A stretch of DNA of 64,000 nucleotides from Tetracentron sinense (Eukaryota > Streptophyta > Magnoliopsida > Trochodendrales > Trochodendraceae). The notes beneath the pieces were generated by a model. It searched no databases and had not been told where the DNA came from. It saw only the letters and a list, made by a program, of their open reading frames with translations. Every line of letters starts with the position of its first letter. Within the stretch, counting starts at the first letter, position 1. The translations under genes and the position numbers were made by a program. This document shows positions 1 through 10,905 of the stretch, one piece after another. The stretch covers positions 15,332,416 to 15,396,415 of the forward strand of contig CM026567.1 of NCBI GenBank assembly GCA_015143295.1, read 5' to 3'.

Positions 1-280
1 AGGCAACTGTTCCCTAAACTTTTGAAAAAAAAAATCTTTTATATTTATGTTATTTAATTATTTAATAGGGTATAACCATGGAACAAGGAGACATTTGATC
101 CTATAACCAAGGAGAAACAATACCCATAGGCTATGTACGAAACATATGGATGAGATGGCCCATGAAGTTAGTTGTAGAAAAAGGGACTATGCTCCCGAAC
201 CCCTGACCCAGACCCAAAATATTTCATATTCGCCTAATTATTTTTCAATCAACCATCATGTACCCCCTATAAGAAAATCT
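1..280. other. Intergenic DNA, no gene seen
   Basis: A+T-rich sequence upstream of the first low-complexity tract. I see no open frame of note, no transposon terminus and no RNA gene. It is probably the flank into which LINE A or an older element inserted. Confidence 0.5.
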
Positions 281-665
281 TGACCCCACCCTTACATCTC
301 TACTTCCACTTGCTACTATGTCCACCAGCCATCACCTCCACCACCACCACTAGGCACCAAAACTGTCGTTGTAGCCACCACCACCACCACTTGCCATCAC
401 CTCCTTCACAACCAATATTGCCAGCACAACCTCCATCATCACCTCCACCTCCACTACCACCACTGGTGCTGCCACCACAACCACCTCTAATACAACCTGC
501 CACCAGTGCTTCACCACCATTGTTACTGCTGTCACACACTCCACAACCACTACTACTCTCTCACCTTTTTTTCTTATATATATATATATATATATACTGC
601 TACTCTCTCACCTTTTTTTCTTTTATATATATATATATACTGCTACTCTCTCATCTTTTTTTCTC

Positions 666-701
<36 letters not shown>

Positions 702-702
702 T
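281..702. repeat. Low-complexity CCA-rich tract and TA/TG microsatellites
   Basis: About 300-550 is made of CCA/CAC-rich imperfect repeats. From about 556 a roughly 40-bp segment (CTCTCACC followed by T runs and (TA)n) occurs three times, and the last (TA)n passes into (TG)n near 681-700. All frames stay open here because of base composition, so the predicted proteins, rich in Pro, Ser and Tyr on one strand and Gly and Val on the other, are not credible genes. Confidence 0.85.
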
Positions 703-771
703 AACCTTCATGTAGTACGTGAAAGGTGTTACCGTTCAAAAGGACAAAAAAAACTTGTTGATGTCAAGGCA

Positions 772-830
772 GTGGCAGTTTTGTAATTATGAAGAAAACC
801 TTCTTTTCTCCATAATTACAAAACTACCAC
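772..830. repeat. 20-bp inverted repeat (foldback)
   Basis: Arms at 772-791 and 811-830 are reverse complements with one mismatch and a 19-nt spacer. The arms contain GTAATTATG and CATAATTAC. It could be a remnant of a small foldback or MITE-like element; no flanking target duplication was recognised. Confidence 0.7.
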
Positions 831-978
831 CATCTTGAAATAAAAAAGTTTTAAAATAAATTTTTGCCCTTCAAAATATAGTACATTGAAGTTAAGATAA
901 TGGGTAAAAAGGAGACTTGAAGATTACCCGCTTCACGTACTGCGTGAACGACAACATTACTTTCTCACACGCACGCGT
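831..978. other. Intergenic DNA, no gene seen
   Basis: Unassigned A+T-rich sequence between the inverted repeat and the CA microsatellite. A short near-palindrome, CACGTACTGCGTG, lies near 935. Nothing else is recognised. Confidence 0.4.

Positions 979-1014
<36 letters not shown>
979..1014. repeat. (AC)n microsatellite at the 3' end of LINE A
   Basis: An uninterrupted AC dinucleotide run abuts the last recognisable base of the LINE A 3' UTR, where a poly(A) tail would be expected on the minus strand. LINE B and LINE C end in A runs, so this tail appears to have been replaced by, or to have evolved into, a dinucleotide repeat. Confidence 0.85.
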
Positions 1015-1018
<4 letters not shown>

Positions 1019-1129
1019 GGGGGACATAAAACCAAGACCCTTAAGAAAAAAACCAAGGATGAGGGGAATTAAAAACCCAAAACAAGACTGCAAACACAAA
1101 AGAAAACAAAGAAAAGAAAAAAATCAAGC

Positions 1130-1690
1130 ATCTTATTTCTTCATAGATCTGACATTGCCTACTCCCATTTTATCCAATAAGATCAACGTCTTTATCTTAT
1201 CCGGAATATTATTAGGCGAGCAAATATGTGCAGACTCCCTCAGATCACAACCAATATTAGCTAGACCGTCCGCAACATAATTAGCCTCACGGAAAACATG
1301 GGTGAAAGAAAAGCTACCCTGGATAAGAATCTTGATATGTTTATCCTTGTACCAACTTTTCTAGGAAGAATTAAATTTTTAATTCCATGAGTCTACCAGA
1401 ATTTTGGAATCCGATTCAATATCCATGTTGTGAATTCCAAGATTCTTGCATAACAAGAGACCATCCAAGAGGGCATGAGATTCTGCCGAGTTATTGCTAT
1501 AAGAGCCATAATATGAATAAAAGCAAGCCATCATATCGCCATTGTGATCCCTTATGACTCCTCCACCTCCTGAAATATCTTGAGTTCCTCTCAAAGCTCC
1601 ATCCACATTTAATTTCATTCTTCCCCTGGGGGCAAATCCACTTGAGAAACAAAGGCCTCAGCTGATGAAGATTAAGATGATTTAATCCAA
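1130..1690 (-). pseudogene. LINE A ORF2, C-terminal RNase H domain
   Basis: Seen: the minus-strand reading begins with a KLNVDGA-type first strand carrying the first catalytic Asp, then GGGGVIRD, an AESHALLDGL segment with the Glu, and a DIESDS segment with the next Asp. After a stop and frame change near 1380 it continues with HVFREANYVADGLANIG, typical of the end of RVT_3 RNase H domains in plant LINE proteins. Known: this domain degrades the RNA of RNA:DNA hybrids during reverse transcription. Inferred: it was the last domain of the ORF2 polyprotein, which stops near 1130. It is broken by stops and cannot be made as one product. Confidence 0.8.
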
Positions 1691-2711
1691 AGATGGGAGA
1701 TAGATCCAAATCGTTGCGAGAATAAAAAGTTCCGATATCCCAAATCTTCTATGTAAGCTATCTAGTAAGCTTTTAGAATTTCTAGACTTCAAATCATATT
1801 TTCTTTTACATCTCTCTATCCAAATCTCCTAAACTAACAACGCTGGGATAAGAGTAAAAAGAATTTTATTCTTGGAAGAGTTACCTTGAAACCACCTTTT
1901 CAAACAGAATGGAGTCGTTGGAGAATTTAGGGATAGAGCAGCAAGAAGAGAAATACCTCCAAAGAGGTCTAGCAATATCACTGCTGATAAAGAGGTGAGA
2001 AGAATTTTCCAATCTTGCATTAATACAACAACATTTACTGACCATGGGAATACTCAACCCTTAGATGGTTAAATCTGTTGAGATGGCATTGTTGTTCATA
2101 ATTCTCCAACAAAAAAATATGAATTTTGGTAGGGATAATTGGTTCCAAACTGAAGACCACCAGCTCTATTTATGATTCTTCACCCTCAATAAATTCCAAG
2201 CTGATTTGACTGTAAACTGACCAGTAGTAGATTTATTCCAAATGAAAACGTCATCCTCATTGGAAGTGACAAATCCTCCTTTGATATCCTCAATTGTAGA
2301 TGGCATAAAAAAAACACTAACCTGAGATAAGTCCCATTCACCTTTTGAAGAGAGAATGTTTCCAATGATTGGACTGATAGAAGGGGGAATTAAAGCCTGG
2401 TTTATTAGAGCTTCTTCACCAAACCAATGGTCAAACCAGAAATTTACTTTCAACCCATGTCCAATAAGAATAGTAGAGTTAGAAAGCATAAGCTGGAAAA
2501 CACCACAAATGTCAACCCATAATTTCGAAGAACCTTGATTAGGTATAGCATTCCTCACATGAGAAACTCTATACATGATTTTAAAAAACCGAGACCATAA
2601 GTTATCTGAAGAATACATTCTCCATGCCTGCTTAACGTGAAAAGCAGATGAAAACTCAGACATTTTCCTTATGCCCAAACCACTCTCAGAGCAAGGCAAG
2701 GAACATTTTTT
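1691..2711 (-). pseudogene. LINE A ORF2, region between RT and RNase H (zf-RVT-like)
   Basis: The minus strand from 2699 reads GLGIRKMSEFSSAFHVKQAWR, then KLWVDICG, GHGLKVNFWFDHW, and FIWNKSTTGQFTVKSAW. These are standard landmarks between the RT thumb and the zinc-binding zf-RVT domain of plant L1 ORF2 proteins. Downstream, after several frame changes, an IWIERCKRK segment near 1810 matches the usual end of zf-RVT. The zinc ligands themselves cannot be placed with confidence because of the frameshifts. A small gap with a stop at about 2700-2712 separates it from the RT segment. Confidence 0.7.
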
Positions 2712-4494
2712 CTAGTTGACCCAATGCTGCCTTTTATCAGACTCTAGGTTATTCCAAAAAAATTTAGCCAAAGATGAATCAATAGAATGACCAATACTAG
2801 CAGGGATATGCACACCGGCTAAAATATGAGTAGGCATGGAAGATAAAATGTGCTTAATAAGAATTAGTCTCCCACTTGTAGAAAGAAGTTTACTAGACCA
2901 ACCAGTAATCCCTCTCTGAATCTTTTCTACTAAGGGAACAAAATAAGCCTTTTTCTGATGCCCTTTATAAATTGGCACTCCAAGATAGGTAAATGGAAAT
3001 TGTTTTAGTTGAAACCCTGTGCAAGAAGACATAGCTCTCTTTCTAGACAAGGTAATATTGTCCAAGAAAAAAACAGAGCTTTTTTGATTATTTATCTGTT
3101 GTCCCGACGAAGCTTCATATCTCTTTAAAAAAGCAAAATTTTTTTTTAAAGCTTCTAGAGCTTCCAATACAAAAAACCAGAGTGTCATCAGCAAATAAAA
3201 GGGGAGAGAGTAGAGCACCATTCTTCCCAATATTATAAGAATAGGCTTGAATCTTCAAAAAATCTGAGAGACCTCTACTTAAAACTTCTTCAGCCAATAT
3301 GAAAAGAGCAAGAGAGAGAGGATCACCCTGCCGAAGACCTCTCGAACTCTTGAAAAACCCATTCAAAGTACCATTGATGATGATAGAAAACCATTGGTTA
3401 TAGATGCAACCTGGATGGGACCTATAAACCCATCACAAAAACCAAACTTCTTTAACACTGCTCGAATAAAGCCCCACTCCATCCGGTTATAGGCCTTAGC
3501 CATATCTAGCTTGATAAGCAAGTTACCTCCAAAAGTTTTCCTGTCTATTTCCTGAACCATTTCTTGAGCCATCGTGATATTCTCAGTTATGCTTCTACCT
3601 TTGACAAAGACACTTTGTTCCTCTAAAATAATTCTAGGGAGAATATAACCCAGATGATCTGCTAAAATCCTGGAAAAAATCTTATAAAGAAAATTACAAA
3701 GATTGATAGGCCTATAGTCAGCAAAAGAAACTGGGTTTTCACATTTAGCTATCAAAGCTATAGCTATAGCATTAACCGACTTAGGAATGTGAGGATCAAA
3801 GAAAAACTGGCCCACAACATTAAATAAATCCTCCTTGATAATTTCCCAGCAATCTTGATAAAAATGGTCATCAAAACCATCAGGACCTAGAGCACTATCA
3901 GCATCCAAACTGAAGACTTTAACTTCCTTTAGTGTGGGAGAAGAAACAAGGTTTCTATTATCCTCCTCAAGCACCAACGAAGGGATAAACTCTAAAATTT
4001 GATCTTCAACAGCACCATTAGAAGAGGTTAGCAGCTCCTTAAAATAAGAAAAAACTTCATTAGCAATATCTTGATGATTATTAATCCACATACCTTGGGA
4101 ATTTTTCACTTTCTGAATACTATTCTTTCTTCTTCTTTGATTAACTGCTGCATGGAAAAACTTTAAATATTTACCCCCTTCCTTCAGCCATTTTATTCTA
4201 GACTTTTGTCTACAGAAAATCTCTTCTTGAAGGATAACCTGATGGAGTTCCTCTTTGAGGGAAGAGAGGACCACCTCCTGCCTACTATCCCAAGCCTCTT
4301 GCAGAGAAATTTCAGCAACACAATTTTTTTGCTCTAGCTCCTTAATCCTGACAAAAATATTTCCAAAGACTTCCTTGTTCCATTGCTTTAGAGTGACTTT
4401 GAGTCTCTTAAGCTTAACAAAGAAAGCAATAATTGGGTTAGCAAGAATTGGAGGAGACCACGAGCTCTCTACAATCCTCTTAAAACCAGTATGA
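2712..4494 (-). pseudogene. LINE A ORF2, reverse transcriptase domain
   Basis: Minus-strand landmarks in order: RRRKNSIQKVKN, ALGPDGF, ADYRPINLCNFLYKI, SVFVKGRSI, KLDMAKAYNRMEW (RT motif A, with Asn where Asp is usual in KAYDR), a frame change near 3365, RGLRQGDPLS (motif B), LLFADDTLVF (motif C, catalytic DD intact), and FTYLGVPI. This is the order of a plant L1 reverse transcriptase, which copies the element's RNA at a nicked target site. At least three frames are needed to read it through, so it is dead. The 4494-4275 part is the N-terminal linker and is weakly supported. Confidence 0.85.
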
Positions 4495-5225
4495 GATAAC
4501 TACATCTTTTGAAAACGAAACGAAGAAGGCCTAGGAGGATCACCCGTATTAAAATTTAAAACAAGAGGAGCCTATCCGAATTTAACCGAGAAGATGAGTC
4601 ACTTGAGTATTAGGGAACTTAAAACTCCAGGCATTGTTGATAAGAATACAATTAAGTCTGGCATAAATTCTATTGGTCCCCTTCTTATTGCTGCACCACG
4701 TAAATTTATTGCCATTAAATCCCGCACCAATAAGCCCCATATCATTAATAAAAGAGCTAATCATCCATAGAACGGAGATTTGCATCCCTACCATCCGTCT
4801 TTTCTTCAGAAGAAACAACAACATTAAAGTCCCCAGAAATAATCATCGGATCTTGATATGATGATAGAATAAGAGAAAGTTCAGTCCATAAAAGCTGTCT
4901 CTCTTCCCTGAGGCATTTAGCATAAATAAAAACACACCTGATAAGCTCAAAACCCAGAGCACTAACATCCACAATTAAAGCTTGATCAAGAGAAGCAATA
5001 AAAGTCACCTTCAAACCATTCTTCCAAAGAAGCCAAATTTTCCGATGAGTTAAATAATCTGAAAGCCCCAACATCTTGCTGAGAGTTTTAATTTTTTTCA
5101 GAAGCTTGCATAGGTTCCATAATAGCAATCATAGAAATATTATACAGTTCCATCATCTTCTTCAACCTGGCTTTAGAAGCTAAGTTACCCACCCCTCTAA
5201 TATTCCAAGATAAGAAACTAGACAT
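4495..5225 (-). pseudogene. LINE A ORF2, AP-type endonuclease domain and ORF2 start
   Basis: ORF2 begins at the ATG at 5225. The first residues, MSSFLSWNIRGVGN, are the hallmark start of the EEP (APE-like) endonuclease of plant L1 elements, followed by the Glu-bearing IAIMEP. Later come ISGDFNVV (Asp and Asn), a GNKFTWCSN segment, and ARLNCIL near the end. The terminal SDH triad is lost in a stop- and frameshift-rich stretch at about 4500-4580. Known role: nicking target DNA to prime reverse transcription. The ATG overlaps the ORF1 stop by 8 bp. Degenerate. Confidence 0.8.
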
Positions 5226-6422
5226 TATCAACTTGGGGGTTTTCTTTATCAATAGGAGCAACCACTCTGGATCTAGTAATAATATTTGAGAGGGGCACAT
5301 CATTTTTCTACTTCTTGTATTTCCCACCTTCATTATTCTGATCTTTAGAAAAATTCAGCTTGGATAATTCATCAAGAAAATTATTAGCTTCTTCTATAAA
5401 GGTGTTTTTCTTCTCAAATAATCTATTATCAATATCATCATGAAATTCTGCAGAAGCAGATGATAACCATAGAATATCAGGAGAAAAATTCTTCTTTTTT
5501 TTGTTTGGAATGCTTACCTGAGCTCACTGCAAAAGAAGGTTAAGATTTGAAACAACAGGAAAATCAAGAGAACTAATTGCTAAATACTCTTTAGGATGTA
5601 TCTCAGAAAATCCACGGAGAGCTATAGGGCTTCCCACAATAGGCGACAATTTTTTTTGGGGAGAAAACAAGCTCGTCGCAACCAGATATTCCTGATTCCT
5701 CACCACCTCCCGTTCTAAACATCTCATTTGGAACGGATCCGAATTTTCTGCACGGCTAGATTCTCTGAAGGAATGGTTGATATCCTTCTGATTATCCAAA
5801 AAGATGATTGGAGTTATTAAATTTCCCCATTTTATGATGTCGATCCAAATCTTCCAAGTCTTGCACATATGATAATAATTTTTCCATAGAGATCCAATCA
5901 CCTTTGCTTTCCATGAAGTCAATACACAGATTCAATCCCGAAGCTTTGTTGCCATATCCCTCCAGCATAGGTTCCAAATTAGAATGCATTGGAGAATCAC
6001 TCACAAGAGCTTCCTCAGCTCTTTGTCCTTTGTCGATTGCATTATTCCTTTTAGAAATTTCCAATTTTTCATTTTGATCCACATTAGATTGCTTCACCAT
6101 TAGATCTTCTTGAATAACTGAAGTTTTTCCAAAAGATTTAGCAACCCATACATGAGTAGGTTCCGATTCCTTTCTTCCAACATTTCCAAAGGCTTCTTTC
6201 ATTTGTTTTGGGGCTATTCTACTGCCTGTGTTATCCCCCAGTTTCTCATTTTTAATCTTGTCTTTTGAAGGGTTCTTCTTCATTACTAATTTGCAATCAT
6301 CTTCATTATGCTCAAGTTTATGACAAATAACACAATAAGATACTTGTTTTTCATAGATCAGGCGTTGCCATCTGCTAGAGTTCCCCATCTCGAGCCAAAA
6401 TCTCTGGATCTTTGTCTTGTTT
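5218..6422 (-). pseudogene. LINE A ORF1, C-terminal part with CCHC zinc knuckle
   Basis: Just left of the solo LTR the minus strand reads KIQRFWLEMG, then CVICHKLEHNEDDC, a CX2CX4HX4C knuckle as found in the nucleic-acid-binding ORF1 proteins of plant L1 elements. A charged low-complexity tail follows, with a frame change near 5800 and an in-frame TAG (KYKK, stop) near 5310. The frame then ends at the TAG 5220-5218, inside the ORF2 start. ORF1p is thought to coat element RNA. The N-terminal half lies at 9562-10157, beyond the inserted LTR. Confidence 0.8.
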
Positions 6423-8049
6423 TGTAGTGACCCAAATTTAATTTCTCTGCATTCATGCCATTTATATGAATTTCCTAGAAAATGTGTCTGATTTTAAATG
6501 CATGTGTTCTTATGCGAATTAATGAGGAATGCCTAGATGTAGTAACTCCTTATATAATAATAATAATTCACTAATTATTATTATTATTAAATTAAAAGTT
6601 TTGGGTCTACGGGATTATCTCGTTACGTATAACAAGGTTAACATATTTATTTTCTAACTTCTAGGAGTCTAGGGTTCAAACTTTGGGTTTTCGGTTCTAA
6701 CCCAATTGTTTTGAGGTCCTCTCTTTCATTCATTCAACTTTATGAGATATTTTGACCTTCATGGATAAAAAATTGGGACTTATCTAGACAAAAAATTGCT
6801 CCCCTTTGAATTTCGAGTCCAACACAAGTTGAATCGTCTAATTCTGATAACCGAGTCGAAAGCTACTGGCACAATACCGAAGACAGTTCTGAGTTTTATT
6901 TAGAAAAAGAGGTGCGATCGATTGCCCACCAGTGGCGGTCGATCGCCCAAAACATGATTTTTTGCCGAGAATCGCAAATTTTCAACTTTTTAACTCCCTA
7001 GGGTTCCCAAAATCTGTAAATATCTCTCTAACTTGTGAGTTAGGGTTTCTATAGGCTTCTAAACCTAAAAGAGAGAAAATGGAGAGTATTTTGAGAGATC
7101 CAAAGAAGGAATACCTAGAGATCACAAGACTTAATTAGAGAAGAAGGAAAAGACCTTGAAGATCTAAATCGAGCCCTATTTGCAAGCGTAAGATCGTAGG
7201 GAAGCAATCAAGAGAGGTAAATAATAACCCCTAGTTCTCAATTTCAAGAATATTAATCTAAATGAAGATTTTAAAGGATAGATCTAAGCAAAAACTTGAA
7301 TATAAAGGAGATCTATGAATTTCTATCACTACTTACGTATTATTTCTCAGAAATCATTAATGTATGATGTGAATAACCTAAGTAGGATGTGAATAACTCG
7401 GTGGATATTATATTTTATGCAAGAACAAGGAAAAATGGAATTATTATGAAGATATGTGAATGTATGTACAAGAAGGGATGTATGCTGGGAATTATTTTGA
7501 ATGATCGTATGTTGAATGGGTGATTTTTAGATTTTTGTATAAATAAGGATTTTATGATTAATATCGTATGTAAGAATTTCTTGAAACCAAAGTATGATGA
7601 ATGACCCACTAGGATTTTTGAAGTGCGAAGAACCATGATGATGTATGATCAATGGAAGTATGATTCATGAACTCATGCTATTATTGTTATTGTAAGAACC
7701 CGGATCTATTGATGTTTAAATTACAATCTATGGAATTTATATGTATGACAATTGATAATTGATGTAAGGTATGAATTGTTGCATGGGTAATATGCATTCG
7801 GGTAAATAAGTTTTGGTTAGGGTTTTGGTAGCTTTAGGATTTTATCATGATGATGTGAATTGCTATGATGGATTCCTGATGCTCTTGACCTATGATCGAG
7901 AGTGAAATTTAACCGAGTGTTTATTACTGTTTTCAATCACAACAATATTATATACATACGCACGATGTGATAATAAATACAAGAAAGTAAGAATCATATA
8001 AACAAGATTTCATGAACGATTTTTCTGATAAATAATGCATACCAACAAA

Positions 8050-8725
8050 TTAAGTAACCAAGGGTACATCGTACCCAACTTCAAGTCTAAGCTCATCGAT
8101 GGTATATTATGCCCGACTTCAAGTATAAGTTATGCAATGGTATGCTATATTTGGCTTCAAGTCTAAGTAGCAAAGATACTAGTGTCTGGCTTCAAGATAA
8201 GTTTCCAAAGGTACTAGTTATTTGGCATCAAGAAAGAAATCAAAGAAAAGTGAGAAAAAGTAAGAAAGGTAAGAAAAGTAAAGATGCTAGTGCCTGACTT
8301 TAAGATAAGTTTCCAAAGGTACTAGTTATCTTGCTTTAAGAAAGATATCAAATAAAAGTAAGAAAAGTAAGAAAATAAAGATGCTAGTGCCTGGCTTCAA
8401 GATAAGTTTCCAAAGGTACTAGTTATTTGATTTCAAGAAAGATATCAAAGAAAAGTAAGAAAAAGTAAGAAAGGTAAAGATGCTAGTGCCTGACTTCAAG
8501 ATAAGTTTCCAAATGTACTAGTTATCTTGCTTCAAAAAAGATATCAAATAAAATTATGAAAAATAAGAAAATAAAGTTACTAGTGCCGGGCTTCAAGATA
8601 AGTTTCCAAATGTACTAGTTATCTGGCTTCAAGAAAGATATCAAAGAAAAGTAAAGATGCTAGTGTCTGGCTTCAAGATAAGTTTTTAAAGGTAATAGTT
8701 ATCTGGCTTCAAGAAAAATATCAAA
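8050..8725 (+). repeat. Tandem repeat of about 100-130 bp in solo LTR A
   Basis: Units contain GCTAGTGCCTGGCTTCAAG, then GATAAGTTTCCAAAGGTAC, then a TATCAAAGAAAAGTAAG tail, repeated about six times with length variation in the AAGTAAG tail. The region lies between the expected transcription start and the peptide module, where other copies of this LTR family also have tandem repeats of different sequence. Confidence 0.85.
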
Positions 8726-9035
8726 GAAAATAAGAAAAGTAAGAAAGGAAGAAAAGTAAGAAAATTAAGAAAAGTAAGAAAAGAAGATAAGTAAGAAAGG
8801 AAGAAAAGTAAGAAAATTAAGAAAAGTAAGAAAAGAAGATAAGTAAGAAAGGAAGAAAAAAGTAAGAAAAGAAAAAAAAGTAAGAAATTAAGAAAAAGTA
8901 AGAAAAATAAGAAAAGAAGAAAAAGTAAGAAAAATAAGAAAAGAAGAAAAAGTAAGAAAAATAAGAAAAGAAGAAAAAGTAAGACAAGTAAAAAAAGAAG
9001 GAAAAATAAGAATAGTAAGAAAAGAAAAACATGTT
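8720..9035 (+). repeat. Purine-only AAGTAAGAAA minisatellite
   Basis: About 300 bp of almost pure purine on the plus strand, built from AAGTAAGAAA and AGAAGATAAGTAAG units. It grows out of the tail of the preceding tandem repeat. It yields an artefactual Phe/Tyr/Ser-rich open frame on the minus strand. Confidence 0.9.
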
Positions 9036-9174
9036 TTCTGTAATCTGATTTATATATGTGAGTTTAATTGAAATGTTAGTTGTATACATGTCAATGTTTG
9101 TGATATTGTTTATTACGGGTTATCATATACGCGGAGTAACTATGTTACTCAGCCGATGATTTTATTGTCAGCAG

Positions 9175-9260
9175 GTTCAGGATTGGATATTTGTGTACCT
9201 GGATCGTGGAAAGATGAAGAGTATATTAAAGAACCAGAAGATGATGATCAAGAAGAGTAA
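9175..9260 (+). CDS. Putative terminal exon of LTR-borne acidic peptide, copy A
   Basis: After a TTATTGTCAGCAG acceptor-like site, the exon (first two bases GT complete a split codon) reads SGLDICVPGSWKDEEYIKEP and then a short acidic tail to TAA: 27 codons. The C-x-P-x-x-W-x-x-E-E-Y core is shared with five other sequence-diverged copies in this window, in the same intron phase. A perfect 7-bp inverted repeat (GAGTAAC, TAT, GTTACTC) lies at 9134-9150. The upstream exon and any function are unknown; splicing is inferred. Confidence 0.4.
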
Positions 9261-9561
9261 AGGGATTTAGACCGCTATCCTTACTATTGATTTCAGTGTA
9301 GAATGTTTATCTAATCTTTTAAAGAGAATTGTAACAAAATTTTATTATGGATGATCATGAATTGTTTATATTTCAATTTTGATTATGTTTAGTTAGTTGT
9401 GGACTTGAATTATGATTGCATGAAGTATCAGTGGTTATAGTTAATGAATAAATTTTCAGGTTCATATTTTAGCATGCTTTTAATGCTTTTTAAATGAGTT
9501 AAGATAAGTAAGTCACGTGCCAAAGTTCCATTTTCTCCTAGGGGTATTTTGGGGGGTGACA

Positions 9562-10157
9562 TGCTTACATCAACCTCTACATAGATCCTAGCAAGACTAG
9601 GTCTTGAGATGTTTCTTGTAGGCTCATCCACAAGCAATACACGACCTATCAAACTCCCTATGGAAGATAAGACTTTAGGATTAAAAAGATTCAAAAGCAA
9701 ACCTGGAAGATTTATCCAAATCGGCACAAGAGGGGGTTCCTGACCAGATCGGAACTGAGGAGACCACTTCATAAAATGAACCAGTTTTCCTTCTATGTAG
9801 CAATATTCTTTGATCCAAACAGCTAAGAAATCATATTCTTGGGAACCAAATCAATATATGTCTTGAGTCCATGATTCCAAGAAAAAAATCCAACCGACCA
9901 TAGGTGCATTTAGCAATAAGAGCAAATGTGAGGCTTTTTGAAGATTTTTCAATTTCATCCATAGAATAATACAAGGCAGGTTCTCCTTGGTATCGTGAAG
10001 CTTCTTTTATTTCAGATGAGTTTAATTGAAGATCTCCTTTGAGTTTCTCCATCTCTCCAAATCTACTTGAACCAGTAATAGCAACATAAGACTATTTGGT
10101 ATCCGGAGACCGAAAGGAGGAGCCACCACGTACGGCGGCCACCGCTAGGGATTCCAT
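9562..10157 (-). pseudogene. LINE A ORF1, N-terminal DUF4283-like part
   Basis: The start is the ATG at 10157-10155 (MESLAVAAVRGGSSFRS). Codon 22 is TAG in the same frame. Then come MEKLKGDLQL, ALYYSMDEIEKSSKSLTFAL and, after a frame change near 9800, WSPQFRSGQEPPLVPIWINL and ARIYVEVDVS. This is the DUF4283 domain found at the N terminus of plant LINE ORF1 proteins, just before the zinc knuckle. The frame enters the solo LTR at 9561, which is an insertion. Inactive. Confidence 0.8.
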
Positions 10158-10345
10158 GAAAACACTAAGAAAATCGGTGCTAACTTGCACCTAAAAGATA
10201 GACCTTGCTAACTAACTCCTCCAGAGATTTTTTTAAAAACTATCCTTCATTGATGTTACATTGAGATAATTTGCTAGAAATCAATGAAAGTGAAAGAAGT
10301 TTTCATTCCCCTATCTTCCAATAGGTGAGTTAGTGAAGAAACAAA
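10158..10345 (-). other. Probable LINE A 5' UTR
   Basis: Non-coding sequence directly upstream of the ORF1 ATG. The 5' limit is only a guess; no target duplication could be matched because the 3' end has been replaced by the CA microsatellite. Confidence 0.35.
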
Positions 10346-10905
10346 AAATGATGGCAGCTGTACATACACACAATCCTCTAAATCTAACTTTGGAGCAGGA
10401 AATGATAGTAAAGGAAATGTGGGACAGTAAAGAGGGAAGGTAATAGTTGTTAGAACTTTACCAAGTGATAGTTGTTAAAATGTACAATTATTTTTCCAAT
10501 GTAATCTTTTGTGTAGTGTTAGCTTTGATAATATATGATTGTATATAGTAAAATTTTGTATAATTTTGGAAGTGGAACATTGACATAAAAATAATGCAGA
10601 AAGTCTACAATATGACACATGAGTAGGCAATGGGGTATATTGTTATTCCAATTCAGATTATTGAACTTTACTATTTGTACTTTTAGTGTCCTTGTGTTAG
10701 TTATGAATTTGGTTGGTGTGTGTTGTGTAGGTTGATCTATATGCCTTGCTTCTAAGGAGCACGATATCAACCACCTTAGTGGATACAAATGTTTCGATTC
10801 CTAAAGTATTATCTTAAATTTCCAACGTTTCCTTAATGTTTTCAAAGTTTCTTTAATTTTTACATGATTTCCTTGGACTTCTTTAAACTTCCGCAATCCG
10901 TTTCA
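10346..10905. other. Unassigned sequence
   Basis: A short plus-strand reading near 10365-10440 (VKEMWDSKEGR) might be coding debris, but I do not recognise a family. From 10800 on, pyrimidine-rich TTTCCTTAA-type words repeat irregularly, leading into the inverted repeat at 10906. No gene can be supported. Confidence 0.35.

Larger units (their letters stand above)
6423..9561 (+). mobile_element. Solo LTR A (Ty3/gypsy-type LTR family), inserted in LINE A ORF1
   Basis: The unit starts TGTAGTGACCC and ends GGGGTGACA, with flanks TGTTT (6418-6422) and TGCTT (9562-9566), a 5-bp target duplication with one change. Removing the unit and one flank copy puts the two LINE ORF1 halves back in one frame, which confirms both edges. 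It has no PBS, polypurine tract or pol, so it is a solo LTR. Sense is plus, judged from a GATCG palindrome cluster (6910-6953) and the peptide module at 9134-9260. It is longer than its relatives because of tandem repeats at 8050-9035. Confidence 0.85.
1015..10345 (-). mobile_element. LINE A: plant L1-type non-LTR retrotransposon, degenerate
   Basis: Read on the minus strand the order is 5' UTR (about 10345-10158), ORF1 (DUF4283-like domain and CCHC knuckle, 10157 to 5218), and ORF2 (endonuclease, RT, zinc-binding region, RNase H, 5225 to about 1130). The 3' UTR contains the GTTTTATGTCCCCCC unit that is also repeated in LINE B. This order is that of plant L1 elements that acquired an RVT_3-type RNase H. 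The element is interrupted at 6423-9561 by a solo LTR and carries many stops and frameshifts, so it is inactive. The 5' boundary is approximate. Confidence 0.85.

Noticed and set aside
280-786. 168-codon frame rich in Pro, Ser and Tyr
   Set aside because: Low-complexity CCA repeats and TA/TG microsatellites explain it; no domain and no neighbours.
8817-9089. Phe/Tyr/Ser-rich minus-strand frame that resembles a membrane protein
   Set aside because: Complement of a pure-purine AAGTAAGAAA minisatellite.
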